From NCBI GenBank assembly GCA_964593725.1, contig CAZQJS010000008.1, positions 1-64,000 of the forward strand: a stretch of 64,000 nt of DNA. The letters run 5' to 3'. The notes beneath the pieces are model-generated. The model did no database searches. It had not been told where the DNA came from and saw nothing but the letters and a program-made list of their open reading frames with translations. Positions 33,842 to 40,989 of this stretch are shown one piece after another. Source of the stretch: JAIOSM01 sp964593725 (lineage in GTDB: Bacteria; Desulfobacterota; Desulfobacteria; Desulfobacterales; Desulfobacteraceae). Both the position numbers and the translations under genes were made by a program. Within the stretch, counting starts at the first letter, position 1. Each line of letters opens with the position of its first letter.

Positions 33842-34129
33842 TTATTCAATAACACCAAGGACATCTTCCTGTCGCATAATAAGGTAGTCATTGCCATCAA
33901 TTTTAACATCGGTGCCGCCGTATTTACTAAACAGAATCCTGTCTCCAACCTTGAGATCCATGGGAAGCAGCTTGCCGTCTTCGCCCATTCGCCCGTTACC
34001 AGCAGCAACGACCTTGCCTTCAGCAGGTTTTTCCTTTGCAGTATCAGGGATAATGATGCCGCCTTTGGTTTTCTCATCTTCTTCAACACGTTCCACAAGA
34101 ATTCTATCTTGTAATGGTCGCAAACTCAT
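33842..34129 (-). CDS. groES: 10 kDa co-chaperonin GroES
   Basis: A 95-residue lid of the GroEL chamber. MSLRPLQDRILVERVEEDEK, the mobile loop TKGGIIIPDTAKEKP, and the closing DYLIMRQEDVLGVIE are typical. AGGAGG lies eight nucleotides before the ATG. No CIRCE element (TTAGCACTC-N9-GAGTGCTAA) is seen upstream, so HrcA control is not supported here. The fmdB-like gene is 44 bp upstream and may share the transcript. Confidence 0.97.
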   Translation of the reverse strand: MSLRPLQDRILVERVEEDEKTKGGIIIPDTAKEKPAEGKVVAAGNGRMGEDGKLLPMDLKVGDRILFSKYGGTDVKIDGNDYLIMRQEDVLGVIE

Positions 34130-34173
34130 AACTTCAACCTCCTAATAATAATTGTTTGTTATTAAGTAACACT

Positions 34174-34467
34174 TTATTGTTTGTTTTTGCACCCTGGGTC
34201 TGACTTTGCAGCAGGGTTTGCAGATTTTCCTTCTTTTGACTTATTACTGTCCTGGCCGGTTTTAGCACCTGTTCCGGAGCTATTCTTGGACCCGCCATAG
34301 TCGGTTACATACCAACCTGAACCTTTCAGGTGGAAAGAACTGTGGGATACAAGTTTTCTAAGTTTCCCCTTACATTTGTTGCACTCTTTCAGCGGAGGAT
34401 CGGACATTTTCTGAAATGCCTCTTCAATATTTCCACATTCAGAGCATTCATACTCATAAACAGGCAT
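34174..34467 (-). CDS. FmdB family zinc-ribbon protein
   Basis: A 97-residue protein with the FmdB-type zinc ribbon at the N terminus: MPVYEYECSECG and ECNKCKGKLRKLVS give the two CxxC knuckles. The C-terminal half is a low-complexity Ser/Gly/Lys tail (GSGWYVTDYGGSKN onward) common in this family, ending in a stray Cys. FmdB proteins are thought to be small regulators, but the function is unsettled. It sits between a candidate promoter and groES-groEL, which suggests co-expression with the chaperonin. Confidence 0.85.
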   Translation of the reverse strand: MPVYEYECSECGNIEEAFQKMSDPPLKECNKCKGKLRKLVSHSSFHLKGSGWYVTDYGGSKNSSGTGAKTGQDSNKSKEGKSANPAAKSDPGCKNKQ

Positions 34468-34530
34468 TTTTCTTTTTCTCCATTTTTAAATACCATTGGC
34501 TGTTTATTGGTTATATTAAAATTAAAAAAT

Positions 34531-34558
34531 AAAATAGTCAGTTTTTATTCCTTGTCAA
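34531..34558 (-). promoter_or_regulatory. Sigma-70 promoter for fmdB-groES-groEL
   Basis: Read leftward: TTGACA (34558-34553), 16-nt spacer, TATTTT (34536-34531). It lies 64 nt before the FmdB start. No heat-shock type -10 (CCCCAT) is present. Confidence 0.5.
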
Positions 34559-34601
34559 GAAAGTAATGGTTAATTTTTCAAAACAATTGCAGTACAATTA
34601 T

Positions 34602-35135
34602 TCAGTTACTTTCAATGGTTCTCCAATTTTCATAATATTTGAGCACACTTTCCATACAATGAATGGAAACATCTTTCAAAATATCCCATGTGATTTTGTG
34701 AACCCTGCTCTCTTCAGACACAGTAAGTTCCTGTTCCGTGGATATTTCATAGAGCTGCTGGAATTTTGAAAACCTGACAATATGAACAAGTTCATGGATA
34801 AATATATAAATAAGAAAGGGTAATAACAGAAGATCTGCATTTCTTTCAACAGTTTCAAGAATAGCAGAATCCTGCAGGCATATGGTATAAAAATTACAGG
34901 TATCAGAACTGAAGGATGTCCCCCTGCGTTTTCCCTTATACTTTACCACCTGGGCAAAGGGGCCTCTTACAGACTCCTCACGGCTTAAATCCCCGGCTGT
35001 TTTAATCTCATAACGTCCACGGAGCCACTCACTTGATGACATCTTATAATAATTGCTCACAAGCTCTTCAGAAATTGTCAGTGCTTCATCAATGCATTTA
35101 TGGTCTGATAAAGAAAATGAATATAAGTTGCTCAT
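34602..35135 (-). CDS. Unrecognised HExxH zincin-like protein
   Basis: Not recognised as a named family. The 177-residue protein contains HELVHIVRF at residues about 112-120, an HExxH zinc-binding and catalytic motif, within a hydrophobic helix (LLLLPFLIYIFIHELVHIVRF in two parts: LLLLPFLIYIF and HELVHIVRF). A third ligand may be one of the Glu residues in the following segment (IEQELTVSEESRVHK in shortened form) or the later His. The N-terminal half has a YEIKTAGDLSREE and KGKRRGTSFSS region without recognised motif. No signal peptide is visible, so it is probably cytoplasmic. It is a lone leftward gene after a 121-bp gap from the ribosomal-type micro-ORF and may read into fmdB-groESL. Confidence 0.65.
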   Translation of the reverse strand: MSNLYSFSLSDHKCIDEALTISEELVSNYYKMSSSEWLRGRYEIKTAGDLSREESVRGPFAQVVKYKGKRRGTSFSSDTCNFYTICLQDSAILETVERNADLLLLPFLIYIFIHELVHIVRFSKFQQLYEISTEQELTVSEESRVHKITWDILKDVSIHCMESVLKYYENWRTIESN

Positions 35136-35256
35136 TCTTATTATTAATAATTCTCCAGGGCTTAAAAAATTATGGACATTTTTTATAATTTGTTATATTT
35201 AATCTAAATATTTATTTGTTTCAGCTTAATTTTAATATCAATCAGGAGGTAATGCC

Positions 35257-35352
35257 TTGAGTAGTGTTCAGAAAAAGAGAAAAAAGAAAATGTCAAAACA
35301 TAAACACAGAAAACATCTCGCAAAAACAAGACATCAAAGAAAGAAAAAATAA
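35257..35352 (+). CDS. 31-residue AURKAIP1/COX24-domain (bS22-like) basic ribosomal protein
   Basis: A micro-gene starting at TTG 35257, with a perfect AGGAGG seven nucleotides upstream, and ending at TAA 35350-35352. The product MSSVQKKRKKKMSKHKHRKH and its remaining AKTRHQRKKK are almost wholly basic and match the family of tiny proteins called AURKAIP1/COX24-domain in bacteria, related to mitochondrial mS38 and mycobacterial bS22, which bind 16S rRNA helices near the decoding site. The pattern S-V-x-K-K-R-x-K-K-M-x-K-H-K-H-x-K is the family core. A 12-bp tandem repeat follows the stop. No terminator with T-run was seen after it. Confidence 0.8.
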   Translation: MSSVQKKRKKKMSKHKHRKHLAKTRHQRKKK

Positions 35353-35355
35353 CCT

Positions 35356-35379
35356 GCTGTAAATCCAGCTGTAAATCCA
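35356..35379. repeat. Perfect 12-bp tandem duplication after the bS22-like gene
   Basis: GCTGTAAATCCA occurs twice in direct succession (35356-35367 and 35368-35379), three nucleotides after the stop codon. It may come from slippage, or may bind a protein in the 3' untranslated region. A 7-bp TGAGGAG/CTCCTCA hairpin at 35470-35499 lies further on, without a T-run. Confidence 0.7.
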
Positions 35380-35530
35380 AAAGTTATAAATTCATTTAAC
35401 TTTACCAAAAGTATTATTAAAATCTGTATTAAGTCCAATCAAGATTTTCATAAGAGTTTCATTGGGTATTGAGGAGGACAGTTTTATGTTTTCTCCTCAT
35501 TACCGGAATTGTAACAATCCATTGCTGCTC

Positions 35531-36478
35531 TTATTTTATCTTTTTAAAATATCTCATAAAGTCAGAATCTGTGGAAAGTACAAGGGTGCTGTCCCTGCCC
35601 AGTGCTTTTTTATACACATCAAGGGTTTTTAAGAATGCGTAAAACTCAGGGTCAACACCATAGGCTTTTGCATAAATCAATGTTGCTTTGGCATCTGCCT
35701 TACCCTTAATCATCTGGGCTTCTTTATATGCACCTGATTCAATAATCTGGAGCTCCCTTTCCTTTTTACCTCTTATTTCACTGGCTTTTCCCACACCTTC
35801 TGCCCGGAATTTCTCTGCAATCTGACTTCGTTCTGCAATCATTCTGCCATAAACCGCTTTTCTCACTTTGTTAATATAATTAATACGTTTAATTTTAACG
35901 TCTTCAAGTTCGATTCCAAATTCAGATAATTTAGGCTGTGCTGCATTTTTAATGGCCATTGTAATTTTATCACGGCCAAGAATAATTTTATACCTTGAAT
36001 GCTGTTCAGATTTATCTTCTTTATCTCTGGCTGACTGGAAAGTATCCATTGCACGATCAGTATTCCGTACACTTTCCACAAGTGAGTGTGATGTTACAAG
36101 GTTTCTCATCTCTGAATTGATAATAGCACTCATACTGGTCTGTGCATTTTGTTCATCACGAACAGTTTTTAAAAATTTAACAGGGTCAACAATTCGCCAC
36201 CTTGCAAAGGTATCAACCCATATAAATTTTTTGTCTTTTGTGTTTACCTGACCAGGGTCACCATCCCATTCAAGCAGAACATCGGGAAATCTTTCAACTT
36301 TTTGAATTATTGGTATTCTATAATACAAACCAGGTTCTTTTTGTGCCTTACCAACAACCCGTCCAAACTCTGTAATTACAACCTGCTCAGTCTCATCTAT
36401 CGTATATATTGAGGAGAACAGACCAATGCCTGCCATCAATATCAGCACCATAAAAAATATTTTTAATTTATCATTCAT
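35531..36478 (-). CDS. hflC: Protease modulator HflC
   Basis: A 315-residue SPFH/band-7 membrane protein that with HflK encloses FtsH and limits its access to membrane substrates. There is an N-terminal signal anchor (about residues 5-23, IFFMVLILMAGIGLFSSIY), the band-7 domain (VITEFGRVVGKAQKEPGLYYRIP) and a long coiled coil (MIAERSQIAEKFRAEG, RELQIIESGAYKEAQMIKG). It ends in VLSTDSDFMRYFK, typical of HflC. It starts 14 bp after hflK. Confidence 0.95.
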   Translation of the reverse strand: MNDKLKIFFMVLILMAGIGLFSSIYTIDETEQVVITEFGRVVGKAQKEPGLYYRIPIIQKVERFPDVLLEWDGDPGQVNTKDKKFIWVDTFARWRIVDPVKFLKTVRDEQNAQTSMSAIINSEMRNLVTSHSLVESVRNTDRAMDTFQSARDKEDKSEQHSRYKIILGRDKITMAIKNAAQPKLSEFGIELEDVKIKRINYINKVRKAVYGRMIAERSQIAEKFRAEGVGKASEIRGKKERELQIIESGAYKEAQMIKGKADAKATLIYAKAYGVDPEFYAFLKTLDVYKKALGRDSTLVLSTDSDFMRYFKKIK

Positions 36479-36492
36479 TGTTTTATACCATT

Positions 36493-37578
36493 TTATTTCA
36501 AGGTTGGTTTTGGTTGTACAGGCAAGTTATTACTACTGCCCAGATTAAGCAGAGGAAGCAGGTTTTTCTGATTTGAATCCACTATATATTTATCCCCTAT
36601 TTTTGGAATCACATATGCCATTGCTTCCAGATACAATCTCCGCTTTGTAACATCTCTTGCTTTAACATACTCGGCGTATACATCGGAAAACCTTGCAGCA
36701 TCACCCAGGGAGCGGTTTACCCTGTTTATTGCATAACCATGGGCAGCCTCGACAACACGCTTTGCTTCACCCAGAGCACGGGGAATAGCTTTATTATACT
36801 CTTCACGTGCTTTGTAAATTGTTTGCTCTTTTTCCTGTATTGCCTCATTAACTTCATTAAAAGAGTCCTGTACAGGCCCAGGTACATTGGTTTTCTGCAA
36901 CTCAATTGTTTTTATTCTTATTCCTGCTTCAGCCTTGTCCAATTCTATCTGCAGACTGTCCATTGCGGCAATTGCAATCTCTTCCCTCTGGCTTATTACT
37001 TCATTGATGCTTCTGTCTCCCACAATTGTACGCATTGAAGCTTCAGACATATCCCTTAGCAAGGTTTTAACATTTCTCACCTTAAAAAGATATTTTTCCG
37101 GGTCGGAGATCCAATACTGTACAATCCATGGAACAATGGCTACATTAAGATCGCCTGTGAGCATCATTGAGACATCCTGTTCTGAATTCTCATCCACATA
37201 ACGTGAATTGTCAGCGCCCTGAACAGCTCTAAAGCCAAACTCCTCTTTATGTACTTTGGCAATAGGCACTTTGGTTACCTTCTCAATGCCTGCAGGCAAT
37301 TTGAAACGCAGTCCTGGTTTGGTTATCCTGTCAAATCTCCCAAACTGCTGAACAACCCCGACCTCTTCTGTGTCAACTTGATAAATCATTGATTTTCCAA
37401 AAAAGAGGAGGGACAGGACAATTATAATAATGAAAACCCCGGAGAATTTATAATTTTTATATTTATTGATAATATCATCAAATTGAGGAGGTTTAGGAGG
37501 TTTTGGCATTCCAGTGCTGCTCTGTTTCTTTTCATACTTCTCCTTATTCTCCCTAAGTTTATCCCAATCCCAGTTCAT
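36493..37578 (-). CDS. hflK: Protease modulator HflK
   Basis: Partner of HflC. The 361-residue protein begins with MNWDWDKLRENKEKY and a Pro-rich cytoplasmic stretch (PKPPKPPQFDD), then a transmembrane helix (about 48-66), the band-7 domain (EEVGVVQQFGRFDRITKPGL) and a coiled coil (INEVISQREEIAIAAMDSL, VNEAIQEKEQTIYKAREEYN). It precedes hflC by 14 bp. The fhs-folD terminator lies in the 181-bp gap to its right, so hflKC has its own promoter there, not clearly seen. Confidence 0.94.
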   Translation of the reverse strand: MNWDWDKLRENKEKYEKKQSSTGMPKPPKPPQFDDIINKYKNYKFSGVFIIIIVLSLLFFGKSMIYQVDTEEVGVVQQFGRFDRITKPGLRFKLPAGIEKVTKVPIAKVHKEEFGFRAVQGADNSRYVDENSEQDVSMMLTGDLNVAIVPWIVQYWISDPEKYLFKVRNVKTLLRDMSEASMRTIVGDRSINEVISQREEIAIAAMDSLQIELDKAEAGIRIKTIELQKTNVPGPVQDSFNEVNEAIQEKEQTIYKAREEYNKAIPRALGEAKRVVEAAHGYAINRVNRSLGDAARFSDVYAEYVKARDVTKRRLYLEAMAYVIPKIGDKYIVDSNQKNLLPLLNLGSSNNLPVQPKPTLK

Positions 37579-37652
37579 AAATTCACCTTAAATTTGATTA
37601 TTAAAATTACAACCTGAACTTTAAAAATAACTCAATTTAAATAATTAGCAAG

Positions 37653-37698
37653 AAAAAAAACGGGGAGGAGAATATTAAATTAAATATTCCACTCCCCG
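37653..37698 (-). terminator. Strong terminator of the fhs-folD operon
   Basis: CGGGGAG (37661-37667) pairs with CTCCCCG (37692-37698) and an inner AATATT/AATATT arm extends the stem; leftward of it are eight T residues (37660-37653 on the plus strand as A). It lies 62 bp after the folD stop. Confidence 0.9.
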
Positions 37699-37759
37699 CC
37701 CGGAAAATAAATCAATCCGAACATCACAAATATTGATGTTTAATTGCCAGAACTTACAA

Positions 37760-38653
37760 TCAACCTTCCACAAAAAGCTTTGCAGATCTGAGTGTATTTT
37801 TCATGAGCATGGCAATGGTCATGGGGCCGACTCCACCTGGAACAGGTGTGATCTTTCCTGCTATCTCTTTTGCCTTTTCAAAGTCCACATCGCCCTTGAG
37901 TATTGCCTTGCCGGTTTTTTCATTCATACCTACCCTGTTTACGCCAACATCAATAACCGTGGCACCAGGTTTAATCCACTCTGGTTTTACAAGGTCTGGA
38001 ACACCTGCTGCAACAATTAATATATCGGCGCGCTTGCAATGACCTGCAAGATCTTTTGTCCTTGTATGAACTATTGTGGTTGTACTATTGGCACCATCAC
38101 CTTTCTGAGCCATCATTACTGCAATTGGTTTTCCAACAATATTGGAACGCCCTACAACAACAACTTCTGCACCAGAAGTTTCAGTGCCGGAGCGGACAAT
38201 CATTTCCTGTATACCTGCAGGGGTGCATGGCAGGAATCTTACTTCATCGCCTCCAATCATAAGTCTTCCAACATTTACAGGATGGAAGGCATCCACATCT
38301 TTATCAGGATCTATTGCATTCAGTACCTTTTTGTCATCAATATGTTTTGGCAATGGAAGCTGAACTAATATACCGTGGATATCAGGATCATTATTATATT
38401 TGTCTATTAAAGCAAGAAGATCCTCTTCTGAGATATCTTCCGGCTGATCATCCTGAACCTCTTTAAACCCAAGGCTCAACGCAGTTTTTACTTTCAAGGT
38501 AACATAGCTGATGGAGGCAGGGCTTGATCCAACAAGTATGGTTACAAGACCTGGAACCTTACCATGTTTTTTCTTCATATCTTCGACTTCTTCTTTGATT
38601 TCAGCAAGAATAGCCTTTCGTATCTCTGTTCCGCTAATAATTTCAGCAGTCAT
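37760..38653 (-). CDS. folD: Methylenetetrahydrofolate dehydrogenase / methenyltetrahydrofolate cyclohydrolase
   Basis: Bifunctional 297-residue enzyme that interconverts methylene-, methenyl- and formyl-THF. Signatures: VGSSPASISYVTLKVK with the catalytic Tyr and Lys, HGILVQLPLPKHID, PCTPAGIQEMI, and the NADP loop VVVGRSNIVGKPIAVMM, closing with PVPGGVGPMTIAMLM. It is the second gene after fhs (17 bp), and together they supply the methyl branch next to the CODH/ACS locus. Confidence 0.96.
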   Translation of the reverse strand: MTAEIISGTEIRKAILAEIKEEVEDMKKKHGKVPGLVTILVGSSPASISYVTLKVKTALSLGFKEVQDDQPEDISEEDLLALIDKYNNDPDIHGILVQLPLPKHIDDKKVLNAIDPDKDVDAFHPVNVGRLMIGGDEVRFLPCTPAGIQEMIVRSGTETSGAEVVVVGRSNIVGKPIAVMMAQKGDGANSTTTIVHTRTKDLAGHCKRADILIVAAGVPDLVKPEWIKPGATVIDVGVNRVGMNEKTGKAILKGDVDFEKAKEIAGKITPVPGGVGPMTIAMLMKNTLRSAKLFVEG

Positions 38654-38670
38654 ATTTTCTCTCCTTATAT

Positions 38671-40446
38671 TTAGAATACGCCCTGAACTTTACCTGTTTC
38701 AACATCAACATCCACTCTCTTGAATGCCGGGTTGGAACCTGTTCCAGGCATAAGACTGATGGTGCCTGCAACGGGAACGATGAAACCTGCACCGCCATAG
38801 GTTAATACTTCTCTGATGGTTAAGCGCCATCCAGTTGGAACACCTTTAAGGGCTGGATTATCAGACAGGGACAGATGGGTTTTTACCATGCACATACCAA
38901 GCCCTGCAAGCTCAGGGTCAGCCTGGATTCTATCAATGGCAGTATTGGCTTCATTGGAATAATCAACGCCGTCAGCACCATAAACCTCTTTGGCAATGAG
39001 TTCGATTCTCTCCTTGATAGGCATATCAAGTTCATAAAGGAATTTAAAATCTGTTTTTTCTTCACAAGCTTCGATAACGGTTTCAGCAAATTCAATGGCA
39101 CCATCACCGCCTTGTTCCCAGTGACGGGAAAGGGCAACCCTTGCACCCTCTTTTTCACTGAGTTCACGTACTTTTGCAATCTCAGCATCGGTATCTGTAT
39201 AAAAGGCATTAATACATACAACAGGGCTGATGCCTGCTTTTCTGACATTTCTGATATGATGTATGAGGTTATCGCAGCCCTTTGCAACCCATTCAACGTT
39301 CTCCTGGCTGTACTCTTCCGGCATTGGTTTTCCAGGTACCGGCACTGGTGCACCGCCATGGCATTTAAGTGCTCTGATTGTGGCAACAACAACGGCACAG
39401 TCAGGTTTTAATCCACTGTAACGGCATTTTAAATTCCAGAATTTTTCAAAGCCAATATCAGCACCAAATCCTGATTCTGTGACGTGGTAATCGGCGAGTT
39501 TAAGTCCTACTTTATCTGCAATAATTGAACTTTGACCAATGGCAATATTGGCAAAAGGTCCTGCATGTACTATAACAGGCTGACCTTCAAGGGTCTGCAT
39601 CAGAGACGGTTTCAATGCATCCACCATCCAGGCTGTCATGGCACCTGCAACTTTAAGATCTTCAGTTGTAACAGGTTTACCCTTCTTAGTATAGGCAACA
39701 ACAATCTTACCCATTCTCTCACGCATATCTTTAAGGTCGGTTGCAACAGCAAGTATGGCCATGACTTCAGATGATACGGCAATACCGAATTTTGACTTCA
39801 TCATGAATCCGTCTGCTTTTCCGTTTACACCATCAATACCAATAATGATATTTCTTAAAGATTGACAGCAGAAATCCATAATCCATCCCATTTCAACCTT
39901 TGTTGGATCAATATCGATTCTTTTCATTCCTGAAAGTCTTTCAAGCTGCTCATCTGTATAATTTCTTTCATGCTGCATGCGGGAAGTCAGGGCAACCATT
40001 GCAAGGTTATGGGCATTCATGATTGCATTAATATCACCTGTAAAACCAAGAGAAAAAGGTGTAAGAGGGATACACTGGGCAAGTCCGCCGCCGGCTGCCG
40101 AGCCTTTAATGTTCATGGTCGGACCGCCCGAAGGCTGACGTATGGCAGCACAGACATTTTTTCCAAGCTTGCCCAGACCCTGCACAAGTCCCATGGATGA
40201 GGTTGATTTGCCCTCACCAAGCGGTGTTGGGCTGATTGCTGTTACATCAATATATTTCCCATTGGGTTTGTCCTTGAGACGTTCAAGAACCTTCTGGAAA
40301 TCTATTTTAGCAATATAGTGACCCTGGGGTAGAAGCTCTTCTTTTGTAAGCCCCAGCTTTTCGCCAATCTCATAGATTGTAAGCATTGTTTTTTCTGCAT
40401 CTTCTGCTATTTCCCAGTCTAGATGTTTGGTTGGATCTAATGCCAT
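38671..40446 (-). CDS. fhs: Formate--tetrahydrofolate ligase
   Basis: Joins formate to THF with ATP, or the reverse when acetate is oxidised. The 591-residue protein has ISPTPLGEGKSTSSMGLVQG (the P-loop in TPLGEGKST), RQPSGGPTMNIKGSAAGGG, CCQSLRNIIIGIDG, and ESGFGADIGFEKF. Length is slightly above the usual 555-560, with the added residues near the N terminus (the first 40 or so). It starts the leftward fhs-folD unit and faces acsD across 543 bp; the GGAG of CAAAGGAG stands before the ATG. Confidence 0.96.
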   Translation of the reverse strand: MALDPTKHLDWEIAEDAEKTMLTIYEIGEKLGLTKEELLPQGHYIAKIDFQKVLERLKDKPNGKYIDVTAISPTPLGEGKSTSSMGLVQGLGKLGKNVCAAIRQPSGGPTMNIKGSAAGGGLAQCIPLTPFSLGFTGDINAIMNAHNLAMVALTSRMQHERNYTDEQLERLSGMKRIDIDPTKVEMGWIMDFCCQSLRNIIIGIDGVNGKADGFMMKSKFGIAVSSEVMAILAVATDLKDMRERMGKIVVAYTKKGKPVTTEDLKVAGAMTAWMVDALKPSLMQTLEGQPVIVHAGPFANIAIGQSSIIADKVGLKLADYHVTESGFGADIGFEKFWNLKCRYSGLKPDCAVVVATIRALKCHGGAPVPVPGKPMPEEYSQENVEWVAKGCDNLIHHIRNVRKAGISPVVCINAFYTDTDAEIAKVRELSEKEGARVALSRHWEQGGDGAIEFAETVIEACEEKTDFKFLYELDMPIKERIELIAKEVYGADGVDYSNEANTAIDRIQADPELAGLGMCMVKTHLSLSDNPALKGVPTGWRLTIREVLTYGGAGFIVPVAGTISLMPGTGSNPAFKRVDVDVETGKVQGVF

Positions 40447-40562
40447 AATTTCACTCCTTTACAAAGATTTCGGCCCTGGAACAGAGCCTGTAATTAATAA
40501 GTAAAAGCCTGCATCATACTATATTTAAGCAATACAACATAAATTAATGAATACTATAATTT

Positions 40563-40602
40563 ATTAACCTTGCTATTGAAACATTAATCTTGCTATTGAA
40601 AC
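40563..40602. repeat. Two tandem copies of a 20-nt unit upstream of fhs
   Basis: ATTAACCTTGCTATTGAAAC at 40563-40582 is followed directly by a copy with one change (C to T at the sixth base) at 40583-40602. Two sites exactly 20 bp apart lie on the same face of the helix, as expected of an activator or repressor that binds as adjacent dimers. The repeat lies about 120-160 bp before the fhs ATG and about 390-430 bp before acsD. Confidence 0.75.
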
Positions 40603-40766
40603 TATATAAAAAAAATTAAAAAATCAACCGATTTAATTAAGACAATTTCAATTTATTAAATAAATCACATTCACTTAACAGTCACATTATAACTTAATCG
40701 TGAAATCACTTGATACCAAAGCCTCTTATCGCTTTTTCCAGGCCATGCATTAAATATACATATCTA

Positions 40767-40785
40767 TTGACAAATTAGTTGTCAA
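40767..40785 (+). promoter_or_regulatory. TTGACAA-N5-TTGTCAA palindrome, possible acs operator/promoter
   Basis: A perfect 7+5+7 inverted repeat. Its left arm contains TTGACA, which with a 17-nt spacer meets a weak -10-like TAATTT at 40790-40795. It could be the acs promoter with a built-in operator, or a binding site alone. A transcript from here would have a leader of about 190 nt before acsD. Confidence 0.45.
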
Positions 40786-40824
40786 ATTGTAATTTTCTTA
40801 AGTTGGTTAATAATATAAATTGTT

Positions 40825-40977
40825 ATGACAAGTGTAATTATGAAAAAACAAAATAAAATTGATTGCCTTTTTTATTTAAAGAAAAACTGTGATTACACCT
40901 TAACAATTAATAAAGGACCGACAGGATTCCAATCAGTTAAAACACCCGCAACCCAACATAAATTTATATTATTGTAA
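40825..40977 (+). CDS. Doubtful 50-codon leader ORF upstream of acsD
   Basis: ATG at 40825 to TAA at 40975-40977 encodes 50 residues (MTSVIMKKQNKIDCLFYLKK at the start) with two Cys. The stop lies 12 nt before the acsD GTG and directly before its AGGAGG, a position that could couple translation. No Shine-Dalgarno precedes the ATG, no family is recognised, and an open frame of this length is quite likely by chance in AT-rich DNA. Confidence 0.2.
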   Translation: MTSVIMKKQNKIDCLFYLKKNCDYTLTINKGPTGFQSVKTPATQHKFILL

Positions 40978-40989
40978 AAGGAGGTAAAA

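Larger units (their letters stand above)
40447..40989. other. 543-bp divergent control region between fhs-folD and the acs operon
   Basis: The only gap over 300 bp in the window. It is very AT-rich and holds a 20-nt tandem repeat (40563-40602), a GTGA-AA-TCAC mini palindrome (about 40700-40709), a TTGACAA-N5-TTGTCAA inverted repeat (40767-40785), a second TTGT-N4-ACAA repeat (40820-40831) and a 50-codon open frame (40825-40977). A leftward TATGAT about 65 bp before the fhs start may be a -10 box. No known riboswitch pattern was recognised. It must control both halves of the C1 pathway. Confidence 0.7.

Noticed and set aside
34130..34173. CIRCE operator upstream of groES
   Set aside because: Looked for TTAGCACTC-N9-GAGTGCTAA before groES and fmdB; not present.
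35470..35499. TGAGGAG/CTCCTCA hairpin as terminator between the bS22-like gene and hflC
   Set aside because: Stem is only 7 bp with a 16-nt loop and there is no T-run on either strand.
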